Below, piece by piece: positions 1 to 8,271 of a stretch of DNA of 64,000 nt; positions within the stretch are counted from its first letter, which is position 1; each line of letters starts with the position of its first letter. The position numbers and the translations under genes are program-made. The stretch covers positions 1 through 64,000 of the forward strand of contig NZ_JSAK01000017.1 in the NCBI RefSeq assembly GCF_000802965.1. Reading direction: 5' to 3'. The stretch is from Pseudomonas fluorescens. GTDB taxonomy: Bacteria > Pseudomonadota > Gammaproteobacteria > Pseudomonadales > Pseudomonadaceae. The notes below the pieces were generated by a model. It worked only from the letters and a program-made list of their open reading frames with translations. It ran no database searches and was not told the origin of the DNA.

Positions 1-531
1 GTTTTCGGTCAGCGGCAACACTGCAGCCTCAACAGGCTCAGTTTGTTCGATAAACCGACAAAGAAGGACAAAACTGCAAATACGTAGCAAAGGTGCTACT
101 TTGTACATGTGAGGAATAAGGTCTGAATTATCAAAGACTTGGTATGTCACGCCGCAGGCCGCGGCGACCCGCGAACTGGCGACTAATTTCGACAACAGGT
201 TGTCCTTATCGACAACGCCCGCCCTAACATCATGCCATACTCTTTGGCCGGCTGAATCAATAACTATTGCATCCGGCCGTATTAATGGCCCGCCTAAATT
301 GTCTGAGTATGTTTCATCGGCATCCGGGATCCAAAAACTTGAAACTTGATTGTTAAACTCCAGAAATATCAACCAATGAATAAGCTCTTCATGGCTTTCA
401 AGTATAAGGTCGGCACCCGTTTTATGGCTGTAGCAAGTCCATAGGTAACTCGCACCTGACCTACGACTGCGCGCTTTGGAAATGAGGCGATTGGCAGGGC
501 TTTTGCCGAAACGGACATGATCATACCCACT
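1..531 (-). CDS. TnsA-like endonuclease, partial (C-terminus beyond left edge)
   Basis: On the minus strand an open frame runs from a TAG at 532-534 to the window edge without a stop (177 codons). It reads like the N-terminal PD-(D/E)XK domain of TnsA, the 5'-end-cleaving subunit of Tn7-type transposases. Glu at codon 45 (ILESHEE), Asp at codon 87 (IRPDAIVID) and the strand VWHDVRAG around codon 103 have the E...D...(E/Q)xK spacing, followed by the helical part that normally ends near an NL motif. The position expected to be the catalytic Lys is Arg (DVR). No ATG, GTG or TTG lies in frame near the 5' end; an ATG in the neighbouring frame (near 523) suggests a frameshift or unusual start, so the gene may be broken. 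The surrounding DNA is AT-rich compared with the rest of the window, which fits transfer. Family call is by motif only. Confidence 0.5.
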
Positions 532-905
532 CTACATTGAGAGAACGTAGTTAGTGATATGACCAGCCTCGATAGCATTCCCTTAGGTGAAAAATGGGCG
601 GGCATTCGTAAAAAGGATAGCAATGCAGTCCGCCAATCGTTATATTAAATTGGCAATAAAAATAAATTCTTATAAGCTTTCGTTTTATAAACATGGCAAG
701 CTGCGGATATAACCATTTGGCATAAGCAGTTCGGAGTCCAACGGAAACAAGCGATCACATTTTCTAACTATTAGTTCCTTTGCCCGTTTCAAATGATTTA
801 TCAGACCAAATAACGAAACTAAAAAGCCAAGCCTCTTCAAAGGAAGAATTTATATACCTTTGATTTTTAAAGCTCTTTCTGCCATAAAAAATTCTAGATT
901 TTAGT
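532..905. other. AT-rich gene-less stretch
   Basis: No convincing gene. This stretch is markedly AT-rich (for example 640-700 and 830-905), unlike the flanking high-GC DNA. Both the TnsA-like frame to its left and the cut-off small gene to its right are on the minus strand. It probably holds the promoter side of the TnsA-like gene and the junction between foreign and resident DNA. No clear transposon end could be defined. Confidence 0.5.
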
Positions 906-977
906 TCAGAGCACTTCTCTCGTGCGCGTTTCGGGCTGCTGAGATTTGTTGCCAGGTGCGTTCTCGTCAATGTCCAT
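906..977 (-). pseudogene. Truncated copy of the small acidic protein gene at 38974-39282
   Basis: A good ribosome site (GGAGGGT) precedes an ATG at 977. The first 19 codons (beginning MDIDENAPGNKSQQ) match the start of the 102-residue protein encoded at 39282-38974 (MEIDENAPGNKSQQ) with few changes. Similarity stops abruptly near position 918 and a TGA follows after 23 codons. The upstream DNA, including a terminator-like hairpin, also resembles the region upstream of the intact copy. This is a duplicated module cut by the AT-rich DNA on its left. Confidence 0.75.
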
Positions 978-1067
978 GCTGACCCTCCGTACAGATGCGC
1001 GGGAATTCCGTGCTTGTACATGAGAACCAGCAAAGCGTTTACAAGTGCAGCTCACTGGTTGAACCGA

Positions 1068-1095
1068 GAGAAAAAACCGGCTCACTGGCCAGGCT
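1068..1095 (-). terminator. Terminator-like hairpin after the kinase-like gene
   Basis: Read on the minus strand, an imperfect GC stem (GCCTGGCC...GCCGG) is followed by a run of T. It lies just past the end of the dTMP-kinase-like gene and corresponds in position and sequence to the better hairpin at 39378-39402. Confidence 0.6.
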
Positions 1096-1106
1096 TTCTC
1101 TCCTAT

Positions 1107-1769
1107 CTACGGCAATCTCACTGCATCTAGACCTGCGCAGCGAGATTCGCCTACGTGGCATCGAAGGACCCTATGGATATCCGAAACTACCTGCATCGTT
1201 GCATCTTCGATCGTTCCTTCATTACGGCATAAAACCCAGCCGTTATCTGAAACCGCTTGTTCAAACGCCTTGGTACACGCGACATGTTCCTCCAGCTTAT
1301 GCATCACCGTGCTGCTCAGCCCACGCCGTCGTGCCGCTGCCCTCGCCCATGAAATTTCAGGGGCGGTGACCACCCCGACATGCAGGTCTGGCACGCGCAC
1401 GTTTCGATCAATGTTCAATTGTAGAATTTCTGCAAACGGGACTATCCGGCGAAACGCCGCATCAGACGGGTACCAGCGATCAATCAAGATGATGCTGCCT
1501 GGTGGCTGTTTAGGCAGCACGTGCCGGGAAATCCAGCTACGGCTATCAGCGAGGCGCTGACAAACCTCCCACTCCAGATCCCGGATGGGATTTCTGACGA
1601 GTTTGTTTACGAGGCTCATTGTTTCACCCCTATGGGGATCGCTTTTTCTCTCGCAAAGCCGGATCACCATTATGTTGTCGGCCCTTAGCGCTTTGGTAAT
1701 GGCCTCCAACAGTGTGGTTTTGCCGGCGCCCTTGGGCCCATCCAGAGAAACAAACAGCGGACGATTCAT
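1107..1769 (-). CDS. Thymidylate kinase-like P-loop protein
   Basis: 220 residues. The start FVSLDGPKGAGKTTLLEAI contains a Walker A loop (GPKGAGKTT, about residues 11-19), and a DRWYPSDAAF segment near residue 97 matches the DR(Y/W) signature of dTMP kinases, which phosphorylate dTMP to dTDP. Length fits that family (about 200-220). The C-terminal part diverges, with a RAAARRRGLSS stretch where a lid would be. It is not in the usual tmk chromosomal context, stands alone, and sits beside a TnsA-like gene, so it may be an accessory nucleotide kinase carried by a mobile segment. ATG at 1769 is used; the ribosome site is weak. A hairpin terminator follows. Confidence 0.7.
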   Translation of the reverse strand: MNRPLFVSLDGPKGAGKTTLLEAITKALRADNIMVIRLCERKSDPHRGETMSLVNKLVRNPIRDLEWEVCQRLADSRSWISRHVLPKQPPGSIILIDRWYPSDAAFRRIVPFAEILQLNIDRNVRVPDLHVGVVTAPEISWARAAARRRGLSSTVMHKLEEHVACTKAFEQAVSDNGWVLCRNEGTIEDATMQVVSDIHRVLRCHVGESRCAGLDAVRLP

Positions 1770-2162
1770 TTTTCACATAACGATAGATGTACGGTTGTTT
1801 TTGCCCGGATCGTTCGCTGAAACCGCTTGGCGCGACTCCGCGAATCGAGTGGCGGGAGCTTGTGAGCAGACATTGATGACCACTTTAACCCGCTTTCTGG
1901 CTCACGGGTCTCAACACTGCACCGTCGTTGGTCGGCGTCCCGCAATGGCAAGCCGCGATCTATACCTGTCACAAATCCGCCAATCCCTGACAAAAAAGAG
2001 CCTTTTGCTAACCTTTCAACGATCCCGCCAATCCCTGAGGCGCGCTGGTCTTCGATCAGGCACGTAATTGAGCAGCGATCTACGCTTGAATCAGAATTTA
2101 TGATTTAACTAGGTAGTTAGCTATCTATATAATGCGCAAATCATTTCAACGGGACATTTAAC
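1770..2162. promoter_or_regulatory. Intergenic region with candidate promoter for the PQQ dehydrogenase
   Basis: No gene is supported here. TATAAT at 2128-2133 with TTAACT at 2105-2110 (17-bp spacer) is a plausible sigma-70 promoter reading into the dehydrogenase gene, about 30 bases before its GTG. A 13-base direct repeat (CCGCCAATCCCTG) occurs twice about 50 bases apart around 1977 and 2026. Confidence 0.45.
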
Positions 2163-4568
2163 GTGAAGCAGAGTCAACGCCTCTCGGGCATATCAAAATT
2201 CATTCTGGTCGGGTTGGGCGTGATCATCACCCTCCTCGGCTTGGCACTTGCTGCTGGGGGCATGAAATTGGTCAGCCTGGGAGGGTCCTGGTACTTCCTG
2301 GTGGGTGGGCTGGTGATGGCCGTTTCCGGTCTGCTGATCGCTCGCTTCAAAACGGCCGGTGCCTGGTTGTTCGCTGCGTTTCTGGTGGGCACGGCGATCT
2401 GGGCGGTGAGTGATGCCGGGCTGGTTTTCTGGCCGGTATTCTCGCGCCTGTTCATGTTCAGCGCCGTTGGCCTGGCGGTCACGCTGGTCTACCCGCTGCT
2501 AAAGCGTGCCAATGGCGGCGTCCCGGGTCGCGGCGCCTATGGCATTGCTGCTGTGCTGGCGATCGCGCTGGCGGTGGCTGCTGGCAACATGTTTGTTGCG
2601 CACCCGACTGTCGCCGCCACGGGCACTGGCCCGGGTCTGACGCCCGTCGAGCCAGCCAACGCGCAAAAGGACTGGGCTCACTATGGTAATACCGAGGGCG
2701 GTAGCCGTTTTGCTGCGCTGGATCAGATCAACCGCAACAACGTCGACAAGTTGAAGGTCGCGTGGACGTATCACACCGGTGACGTCGCCGAGAGCGATGG
2801 CAATGGCGCCGAAGACCAGCTCACCCCGCTGCAGATCGGCAACAAGGTGTTCATCTGCACCCCGCATAACAACCTGATCGCACTGGATGCGGACACCGGT
2901 AAGGAACTCTGGAAAAACGCGATCAATGCGAAGTCGAAAGTCTGGCAGCGTTGCCGTGGCATGGCTTATTTCGATGCAACAAAGACCATCGCTCAGCCAA
3001 GCAACTCGAGCATCATCGAAGCCACACCTGCCCCGGCAGCCAATTGCCAGCGCCGTTTGCTGACCAACACCATTGATGCCCGCCTGATTGCGGTCGATGC
3101 CGACACCGGCGAGTTCTGCCAGGGCTTCGGCAACAACGGTCAGGTTGATCTGAAGGCAGGCCTGGGTGATGTTCCGGACAGCTATTATCAGTTGTCTTCC
3201 GCACCGCTGATGGCGGGCACCACCGTGGTGGTTGGCGGTCGCGTGGCCGATAACGTGCAAACCGACATGCCGGGTGGCGTGATCCGTGGCTTTGACGTGA
3301 TCACCGGCGCCATGCGCTGGGCATTCGACCCGGGCAACCCGCAGGATCGCAACGCGCCGGCCGACGGCAGTATTTATGTGCGCAGCACGCCGAACAGCTG
3401 GGCGCCGATGTCCTACGACCCGGCGACCAACACCGTGTTCCTGCCGATGGGCAGTTCCTCCACCGACATCTATGGTGTGGAGCGCAGCAAACTTGATCAC
3501 ACCTACGGCGCTTCGATCCTGGCGCTGGACGCCACCAGCGGTGAAGAACGCTGGGTTTTCCAGACCGTTCACAACGACCTCTGGGACTTCGACCTGCCGA
3601 TGCAGCCGAGCCTGATCGACTTCACCAAAGACGGCAAAACCGTACCGGCGCTGGTCATCGGCACCAAGGCCGGGCAGATCTACGTGCTCGATCGAGCCAC
3701 CGGCAAGCCGCTGACCGACGTTAAAGAAGTGCCAGTCAAAGCCGCAAACATCCCCAACGAACCGTACTCGCCAACGCAGCCGAAATCGGTGGGCATGCCG
3801 CAGATCGGTGCTCAGCACCTGACCGAAGCCGACATGTGGGGCGCGACGCCGTACGATCAGTTGCTCTGCCGTATCGACTTCAAGAGCATGCGTTACGACG
3901 GCTTGTACACTGCGCCGGGCATGGACAAATCGCTGAGTTTCCCAGGTTCGCTGGGCGGCATGAACTGGGGCAGCATCTCCACTGACCCGGTGCACGGTTT
4001 CATCTTCGTCAACGACATGCGTCTGGGTCTGTGGATTCAGATGATCCCGTCGCAGAACAAAGGCCAGGCCACTTCCGGTGGCGAAGCGTTGAACACTGGC
4101 ATGGGCGCCGTTCCACTCAAAGGCACGCCTTACGCAGTGAACAAAAACCGCTTCCTGTCGGTGGCCGGCATTCCTTGCCAGGCGCCACCGTTCGGCACGC
4201 TGACTGCCATCGATATGAAGACGCAAAAAGTCGCCTGGCAAGTTCCGGTCGGCACCGTTGAAGACACCGGTCCACTGGGCATCCGCATGCACCTGCCGAT
4301 CAAGATCGGTCTGCCGACCCTCGGCGGCACCCTGTCGACTCAAGGTGGCTTGATCTTTATCGCCGGCACTCAGGACTTCTACCTGCGCGCGTTCAACAGC
4401 GGCAACGGCGAGGAAGTGTGGAAATCGCGTCTGCCGGTCGGTAGCCAAGGTGGCCCGATGACCTACGTTTCGCCGAAAACCGGCAAGCAATACATCGTCA
4501 TCACCGCCGGTGGTGCGCGCCAGTCGACCGATCGCGGCGACTACGTGATGGCTTACGCCCTGCCTTAA
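2163..4568 (+). CDS. quiA: Membrane-bound PQQ-dependent dehydrogenase, quinate/shikimate type
   Basis: 801 residues, the usual length for the glucose/quinate/shikimate family. Roughly the first 145 residues hold five hydrophobic segments that anchor the protein in the inner membrane. The rest is a periplasmic eight-bladed propeller using pyrroloquinoline quinone, with repeats such as NLIALDADTGKELW, SILALDATSGEERW and QIYVLDRATGKPL. Members pass electrons from the substrate to ubiquinone. Sequence alone does not separate glucose from quinate dehydrogenase, but the next gene is an OprB-type porin (as quiX beside quiA in Acinetobacter) and pcaIJ follows, so quinate or shikimate oxidation to the protocatechuate branch is the better reading. 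The start is GTG at 2163, because the hydrophobic segment begins soon after it; the ribosome site is poor. Confidence 0.85.
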   Translation: MKQSQRLSGISKFILVGLGVIITLLGLALAAGGMKLVSLGGSWYFLVGGLVMAVSGLLIARFKTAGAWLFAAFLVGTAIWAVSDAGLVFWPVFSRLFMFSAVGLAVTLVYPLLKRANGGVPGRGAYGIAAVLAIALAVAAGNMFVAHPTVAATGTGPGLTPVEPANAQKDWAHYGNTEGGSRFAALDQINRNNVDKLKVAWTYHTGDVAESDGNGAEDQLTPLQIGNKVFICTPHNNLIALDADTGKELWKNAINAKSKVWQRCRGMAYFDATKTIAQPSNSSIIEATPAPAANCQRRLLTNTIDARLIAVDADTGEFCQGFGNNGQVDLKAGLGDVPDSYYQLSSAPLMAGTTVVVGGRVADNVQTDMPGGVIRGFDVITGAMRWAFDPGNPQDRNAPADGSIYVRSTPNSWAPMSYDPATNTVFLPMGSSSTDIYGVERSKLDHTYGASILALDATSGEERWVFQTVHNDLWDFDLPMQPSLIDFTKDGKTVPALVIGTKAGQIYVLDRATGKPLTDVKEVPVKAANIPNEPYSPTQPKSVGMPQIGAQHLTEADMWGATPYDQLLCRIDFKSMRYDGLYTAPGMDKSLSFPGSLGGMNWGSISTDPVHGFIFVNDMRLGLWIQMIPSQNKGQATSGGEALNTGMGAVPLKGTPYAVNKNRFLSVAGIPCQAPPFGTLTAIDMKTQKVAWQVPVGTVEDTGPLGIRMHLPIKIGLPTLGGTLSTQGGLIFIAGTQDFYLRAFNSGNGEEVWKSRLPVGSQGGPMTYVSPKTGKQYIVITAGGARQSTDRGDYVMAYALP

Positions 4569-4605
4569 GCCGCAGTGCCCGCCTCACTGGTGGGCAATCT
4601 CTCTG

Positions 4606-4631
4606 AGCGCGGCACCTGCGGGTGCCGCGCT
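4606..4631. other. Intercistronic hairpin between dehydrogenase and porin genes
   Basis: A perfect 11-bp inverted repeat (AGCGCGGCACC) around a 4-base loop, without a following T run. It sits about 40 bases before the porin start. It is more likely an mRNA-processing or stabilising stem than a terminator. Confidence 0.6.
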
Positions 4632-4671
4632 GCTTTGCGAAATCATTCAAGATTCCCCCAGGAAGATTCAC

Positions 4672-5970
4672 ATGTTTTTGGCTGTCCGCTTTTCTCATGC
4701 AGGCTGGCTTAACGGCTTGCTATTGGGCCTGACCTGCAGCACCACCCTTCCCGCCTTCGCCGATATCGACTCGAATCTATTGACCCGCAATACCCTGACC
4801 GGTGATTGGGGTGGCCTGCGCCAGCAGATGGATCAGGACGGCATTAAATTCACCGGCGATTACAGCGGCGAAACCGCTTACAACGCCGATGGCGGCCTGC
4901 GCCGTTCGGCCCGTTACTCGCAGAATATCAAGCTCGGCGCGCAGTTCGACCTGAGCAAACTGTATGGCGTGGATAACGCCGGCAAGATTCAGCTGACCAT
5001 CAACGACCGACGCGGCAATAGCGCCTCCGAGGATCTGGTCGGCAACCGTCTGCCCATCCAGGAAAACTACGGCGGTCTCTACACTCGCCTGACTGAACTG
5101 AGTTACGAGCGCAGCCTGTTCACCCCGGCGCTCAATGTGAAGCTCGGTTACATGGCCATGGGCAACGACCTCGGTGGCCTGGACAGTGGCATTCTCTGCA
5201 ACTTCATGAACGCTGGTTTCTGCGGCCATCCGCTGAACATGTCTGGCGGTAGTGGCTGGACCAACTACCCCAACGCCCACCTGGGCGTGCGCGTGAAGTA
5301 CGACCTTTCGTCGTCCTGGCAGCTGCGCGTGGCAGCCTTCAATGTCGATCCTGAAAGCAACGGCAATTCCAGCCGTGCCTGGCATCTGGGCCCGAAACAT
5401 ACGACCGGCACCGTGGTGCCAATCGAACTGGTGTACAAGCACGCGGGTGAGTTGCCCGGCGAGTACAAGGTTGGCTACTACTACGACAGTTCTGACGTGA
5501 CACGCATCGGCAGTGATAAAGAAGTGTCCGGCCGCAGCGGTCATTACCTGCTGATTGATCAGGCCGTGTGGAGCTCGCAAACGTCCGAGGGCCGCAGTCT
5601 GCACGCCTTCGGCCAATACTCGGCAGCCAGCGAAGCGGCTTCACCGTTCACCAAGTGGTACGGCACCGGCGTGGTTCTGTACAAACCGTTCGAAGGTCGC
5701 CCGCGCGACACCGTCGCTCTGGGCTATGGCCGTGCGGTGCCCAATCCACGCAGCCGCGATGTGCAGCAGGACGCCTCGCTCGCCAATGGCACAACGTACC
5801 CGAATCTGGACAGTGCCGAACAACTGATCGAGCTTGGCTATGGCTACCAGGCCACTCCTTGGCTGACGCTGCGCCCGAATGTGCAATACATCATCGAACC
5901 GGGCGCGTTTTCCGGGCAAGACATCGACAATGCGCTGGTGCTCGGTTTGCAGGTCAAAGCTACGCTCTGA
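4672..5970 (+). CDS. OprB-family carbohydrate-selective porin (QuiX-like)
   Basis: 432 residues with a signal peptide ending near AFA (about residue 30). The mature start (LLTRNTLTGDWGGLRQQMDQ) is the typical OprB opening, and the C-terminus ends in alternating strands (LVLGLQVKATL) of an outer-membrane beta barrel. OprB proteins let sugars and related polyols cross the outer membrane. Here the gene follows a PQQ dehydrogenase, so the likely cargo is quinate or shikimate entering the periplasm. Start ATG at 4672 follows a GGAAG ribosome site. A strong terminator lies about 30 bases downstream. Confidence 0.88.
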   Translation: MFLAVRFSHAGWLNGLLLGLTCSTTLPAFADIDSNLLTRNTLTGDWGGLRQQMDQDGIKFTGDYSGETAYNADGGLRRSARYSQNIKLGAQFDLSKLYGVDNAGKIQLTINDRRGNSASEDLVGNRLPIQENYGGLYTRLTELSYERSLFTPALNVKLGYMAMGNDLGGLDSGILCNFMNAGFCGHPLNMSGGSGWTNYPNAHLGVRVKYDLSSSWQLRVAAFNVDPESNGNSSRAWHLGPKHTTGTVVPIELVYKHAGELPGEYKVGYYYDSSDVTRIGSDKEVSGRSGHYLLIDQAVWSSQTSEGRSLHAFGQYSAASEAASPFTKWYGTGVVLYKPFEGRPRDTVALGYGRAVPNPRSRDVQQDASLANGTTYPNLDSAEQLIELGYGYQATPWLTLRPNVQYIIEPGAFSGQDIDNALVLGLQVKATL

Positions 5971-6001
5971 GCTCTCGATCAGGGGGGGGGCAAAGAAACA
6001 G

Positions 6002-6029
6002 GAAAACCGGCGCAAGGCCGGTTTTTTTT
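6002..6029 (+). terminator. Rho-independent terminator after the porin gene
   Basis: ACCGGC / GCCGGT stem with loop GCAAG followed by eight T. It ends the dehydrogenase-porin transcript. Just before it, at about 5982-5990, is a run of nine G. Confidence 0.9.
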
Positions 6030-6269
6030 GTCGTTTGATTAGTTGTGTTGCTCGCAAAGAATGTCATGTATGCGCTTATGTGGCGGCCAAAGTCTTTCAT
6101 TCATGAACGTTCAAATACTCACGGTTTCGTTCGCTAATCGCACGACATCGCGTGTCGGGACACCCTCCTTCACTCATTGTTTGGCACGCTATGCACTACG
6201 CAATAACCGCGATTCATGCGGTTTGCAGTCGGATCATTCTGTTCGGCCAAATAAAAACAGGAGTACGCC

Positions 6270-6962
6270 TTGATCAACAAAACATTCGAATCCGTCGCTG
6301 CTGCACTGGACGGCATCGCCGATGGTTCGGTCATCATGGTCGGTGGCTTCGGCACCGCCGGGATGCCGTCGGAATTGGTAGATGGCGTCATCGCGTCGGG
6401 CGCTCGCGAGCTGACCATCATCAGCAACAATGCCGGCAATGGTGAAATCGGCCTGGCCGCATTGCTCAAAGCCGGGCGCGTTGCCAAGGTCATCTGCTCG
6501 TTTCCACGCCAATCCGATTCCTATGTCTTCGACGAACTCTACCTGGCAGGAAAGGTGCAGCTTGAGGTCGTGCCACAAGGCAACCTGGCCGAACGTATCC
6601 GCGCGGCAGGCTCTGGAATCGGTGCGTTTTATTCGCCGACCGGATATGGCACGTTGCTCGCCGAAGGAAAAGAAACACGGGTGATTGACGGTCGCAACTA
6701 TGTGCTGGAAATGCCGTTGCACGCCGATGTCGCTCTGATCAAGGCCGAGAAAGGCGATCGCTGGGGCAATCTCACCTATCGCAAAGCCGCGCGTAACTTT
6801 GGCCCGATCATGGCGATGGCCGCGAAAACCACAATCGCCCAGGTCAAGCGGATCGTCGAGTTGGGAGAGCTGGACCCCGAACACATCATCACGCCGGGGA
6901 TCTTCGTTCAGCGCGTGGTCGCCGTGCCGCAAGCCCCCATCTCGAAAGCCAACGTCAACTGA
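6270..6962 (+). CDS. pcaI: 3-oxoadipate CoA-transferase subunit A
   Basis: 230 residues, strongly resembling Pseudomonas PcaI throughout: VGGFGTAGMPSEL near residue 26 is the CoA-transferase glycine loop, and the end HIITPGIFVQRVV is typical. With PcaJ it moves CoA from succinyl-CoA to 3-oxoadipate, the penultimate step of the protocatechuate and catechol branches of the beta-ketoadipate pathway in the cytosol. The start is TTG at 6270 after AGGAG, giving the family N-terminus MINKT. pcaJ follows after 8 bases. Other pca genes are not in this window, so the pathway is dispersed. Confidence 0.93.
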   Translation: MINKTFESVAAALDGIADGSVIMVGGFGTAGMPSELVDGVIASGARELTIISNNAGNGEIGLAALLKAGRVAKVICSFPRQSDSYVFDELYLAGKVQLEVVPQGNLAERIRAAGSGIGAFYSPTGYGTLLAEGKETRVIDGRNYVLEMPLHADVALIKAEKGDRWGNLTYRKAARNFGPIMAMAAKTTIAQVKRIVELGELDPEHIITPGIFVQRVVAVPQAPISKANVN

Positions 6963-6970
6963 GGCCTGCC

Positions 6971-7612
6971 ATGACTGTTATGAAAAAACTCTCGCGTAGC
7001 GAAATGGCCCAACGTGTGGCCGACGACATTCTCGAAGGCTCCTACGTGAACCTGGGCATTGGCGTGCCCACGCTGGTGGCCAACTACCTGGGTGACAAGG
7101 AAGTGTTCCTGCACAGTGAAAACGGTGTACTGGGCATGGGCCCGAGTCCTGCGCCGGGTGAGGAAGACGATGACCTGATCAACGCAGGCAAACAGCATGT
7201 GACGCTGCTGCCCGGTGGTGCCTATTTTCACCACGCCGATTCGTTCTCGATGATGCGCGGCGGCCACATCGATATTGCCGTGCTGGGCGCCTTCCAGGTC
7301 GCAGTCAACGGCGACCTCGCCAACTGGCACACCGGCGCCGAAGGTTCCATTCCGGCGGTGGGTGGCGCGATGGACCTCGCGACAGGCGCGCGCCAAGTGT
7401 TCGTCATGATGGATCACCTGACCAAGACGGGCGAAAGCAAATTGGTGCCGCAATGCAGCTACCCGCTGACCGGCATTGGCTGCGTGACTCGGATTTATAC
7501 CGACCTGGCTATTCTGGACGTCACAGCGGAAGGCTTGAAGGTCCGGGAAATTGTTGCTGATATCAGTTTTGAGGACTTGCAAACGCTCAGTGGCGTGCCG
7601 TTGATTCGATAA
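6971..7612 (+). CDS. pcaJ: 3-oxoadipate CoA-transferase subunit B
   Basis: 213 residues of the CoA-transferase beta family. The catalytic glutamate is in HSENG (Glu50), which forms the glutamyl-CoA thioester in this family. It acts as the partner of PcaI in an alpha2beta2-type enzyme and is co-transcribed with it (8-base gap). Start ATG at 6971 has GAGG just upstream; ATG at 6980 is an alternative that would remove only MTV. A GC-rich inverted repeat around 7643-7672 follows the stop but lacks a T run. Confidence 0.93.
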   Translation: MTVMKKLSRSEMAQRVADDILEGSYVNLGIGVPTLVANYLGDKEVFLHSENGVLGMGPSPAPGEEDDDLINAGKQHVTLLPGGAYFHHADSFSMMRGGHIDIAVLGAFQVAVNGDLANWHTGAEGSIPAVGGAMDLATGARQVFVMMDHLTKTGESKLVPQCSYPLTGIGCVTRIYTDLAILDVTAEGLKVREIVADISFEDLQTLSGVPLIR

Positions 7613-7890
7613 CGGATCGAGTTAGCGTGGTCACGCCGCAATGTGCCGGACGGTTTCAAGCCTGTCCGGCAACGGGTATTCACAGCTCCAGGGCTCAAGC
7701 TAAAGCGCGGGTTCCAGCCATTGGCCACCGGATCCACACCAAAGAAAGTGCCGCAGTTGTCAGTGGCGGTCTTGTCCCATTCCTGCAAATAAAACCCCTC
7801 GGCAACGAAGTTCTCTGACAGGTTCTGCGAGAGGTAAATCATGTCGTTGAAGACCTGCTCACGGCCTGCCAGATCCCGTGATGGCGCCCG
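7613..7890 (-). pseudogene. Possible gene remnant of unknown family
   Basis: Between pcaJ and the tautomerase gene, the minus strand carries a stretch of protein-like sequence without its own start or end (about 7866-7685), containing MIYLSQNLSENFVAEGF and then NCGTFFGVDPVANGWNPRF. The composition looks coding and the frame is open directly from the tautomerase stop, but I do not recognise a family. It may be the leftover 3' part of a deleted gene; chance coding cannot be excluded. Confidence 0.35.
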
Positions 7891-8265
7891 CTAGTTACCC
7901 CGCCCTCCTCCAAACGACCACTCCTCACTGGCCGTAGTGGTGATCACCACCATGACATCCTCCGCGTTCAGGCCCGTCGCCCGCCCCAATTTCTCGACCA
8001 GGTCGCGGTAGAAACGCTGTTTGGTCTCGACACTTCGAGGCCGGCCTGCGGTAATCGTGATGAGTACAAAGTCATAGCTGCGCGGGCCGCCCAGGTAGTG
8101 GGGATCAAATATCAGCTCGCCGACCTCATGTTGGTGAATGGCCTGGAAGCGATCGGTCTTCGGCACTTCGAAGCTCTCGACCAAGGCATCGTGCAACCCC
8201 TCAGACAACGCCTGCAAATACTCGACCGACTTCCCGCGGTGTAGTGAAATTCGTGCAAACGGCAT
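7891..8265 (-). CDS. Tautomerase-superfamily protein
   Basis: 124 residues. It begins MPFARISLHRG, so Pro-2 becomes the N-terminal catalytic proline after Met removal, as in 4-oxalocrotonate tautomerase, cis-CaaD and malonate semialdehyde decarboxylase relatives. The length (about 125) and the PRSYDFVLITITAGRPRS segment fit the fused-repeat tautomerases of that group rather than the 62-residue 4-OT. The substrate is unknown; its partner is the carboxymuconolactone-decarboxylase-like protein, 6 bases upstream in the same operon, with a divergent LysR gene. A role in degrading an unsaturated keto acid or lactone is an inference. Confidence 0.8.
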   Translation of the reverse strand: MPFARISLHRGKSVEYLQALSEGLHDALVESFEVPKTDRFQAIHQHEVGELIFDPHYLGGPRSYDFVLITITAGRPRSVETKQRFYRDLVEKLGRATGLNAEDVMVVITTTASEEWSFGGGRGN

Positions 8266-8271
8266 CAGCGC

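Noticed and set aside
369..623. 84-codon minus-strand frame beginning at 623
   Set aside because: It overlaps the TnsA-like frame in another register and its product (MLSFLRMPAHF...) has no features; only the TnsA-like frame shows catalytic motifs. It may share a frameshifted start with it.
2499..4490. Long minus-strand frame (663 codons) opposite the PQQ dehydrogenase
   Set aside because: It is the antisense shadow of a high-GC gene; the plus-strand protein is a full-length family member and the minus product has His/Arg-rich, featureless composition.
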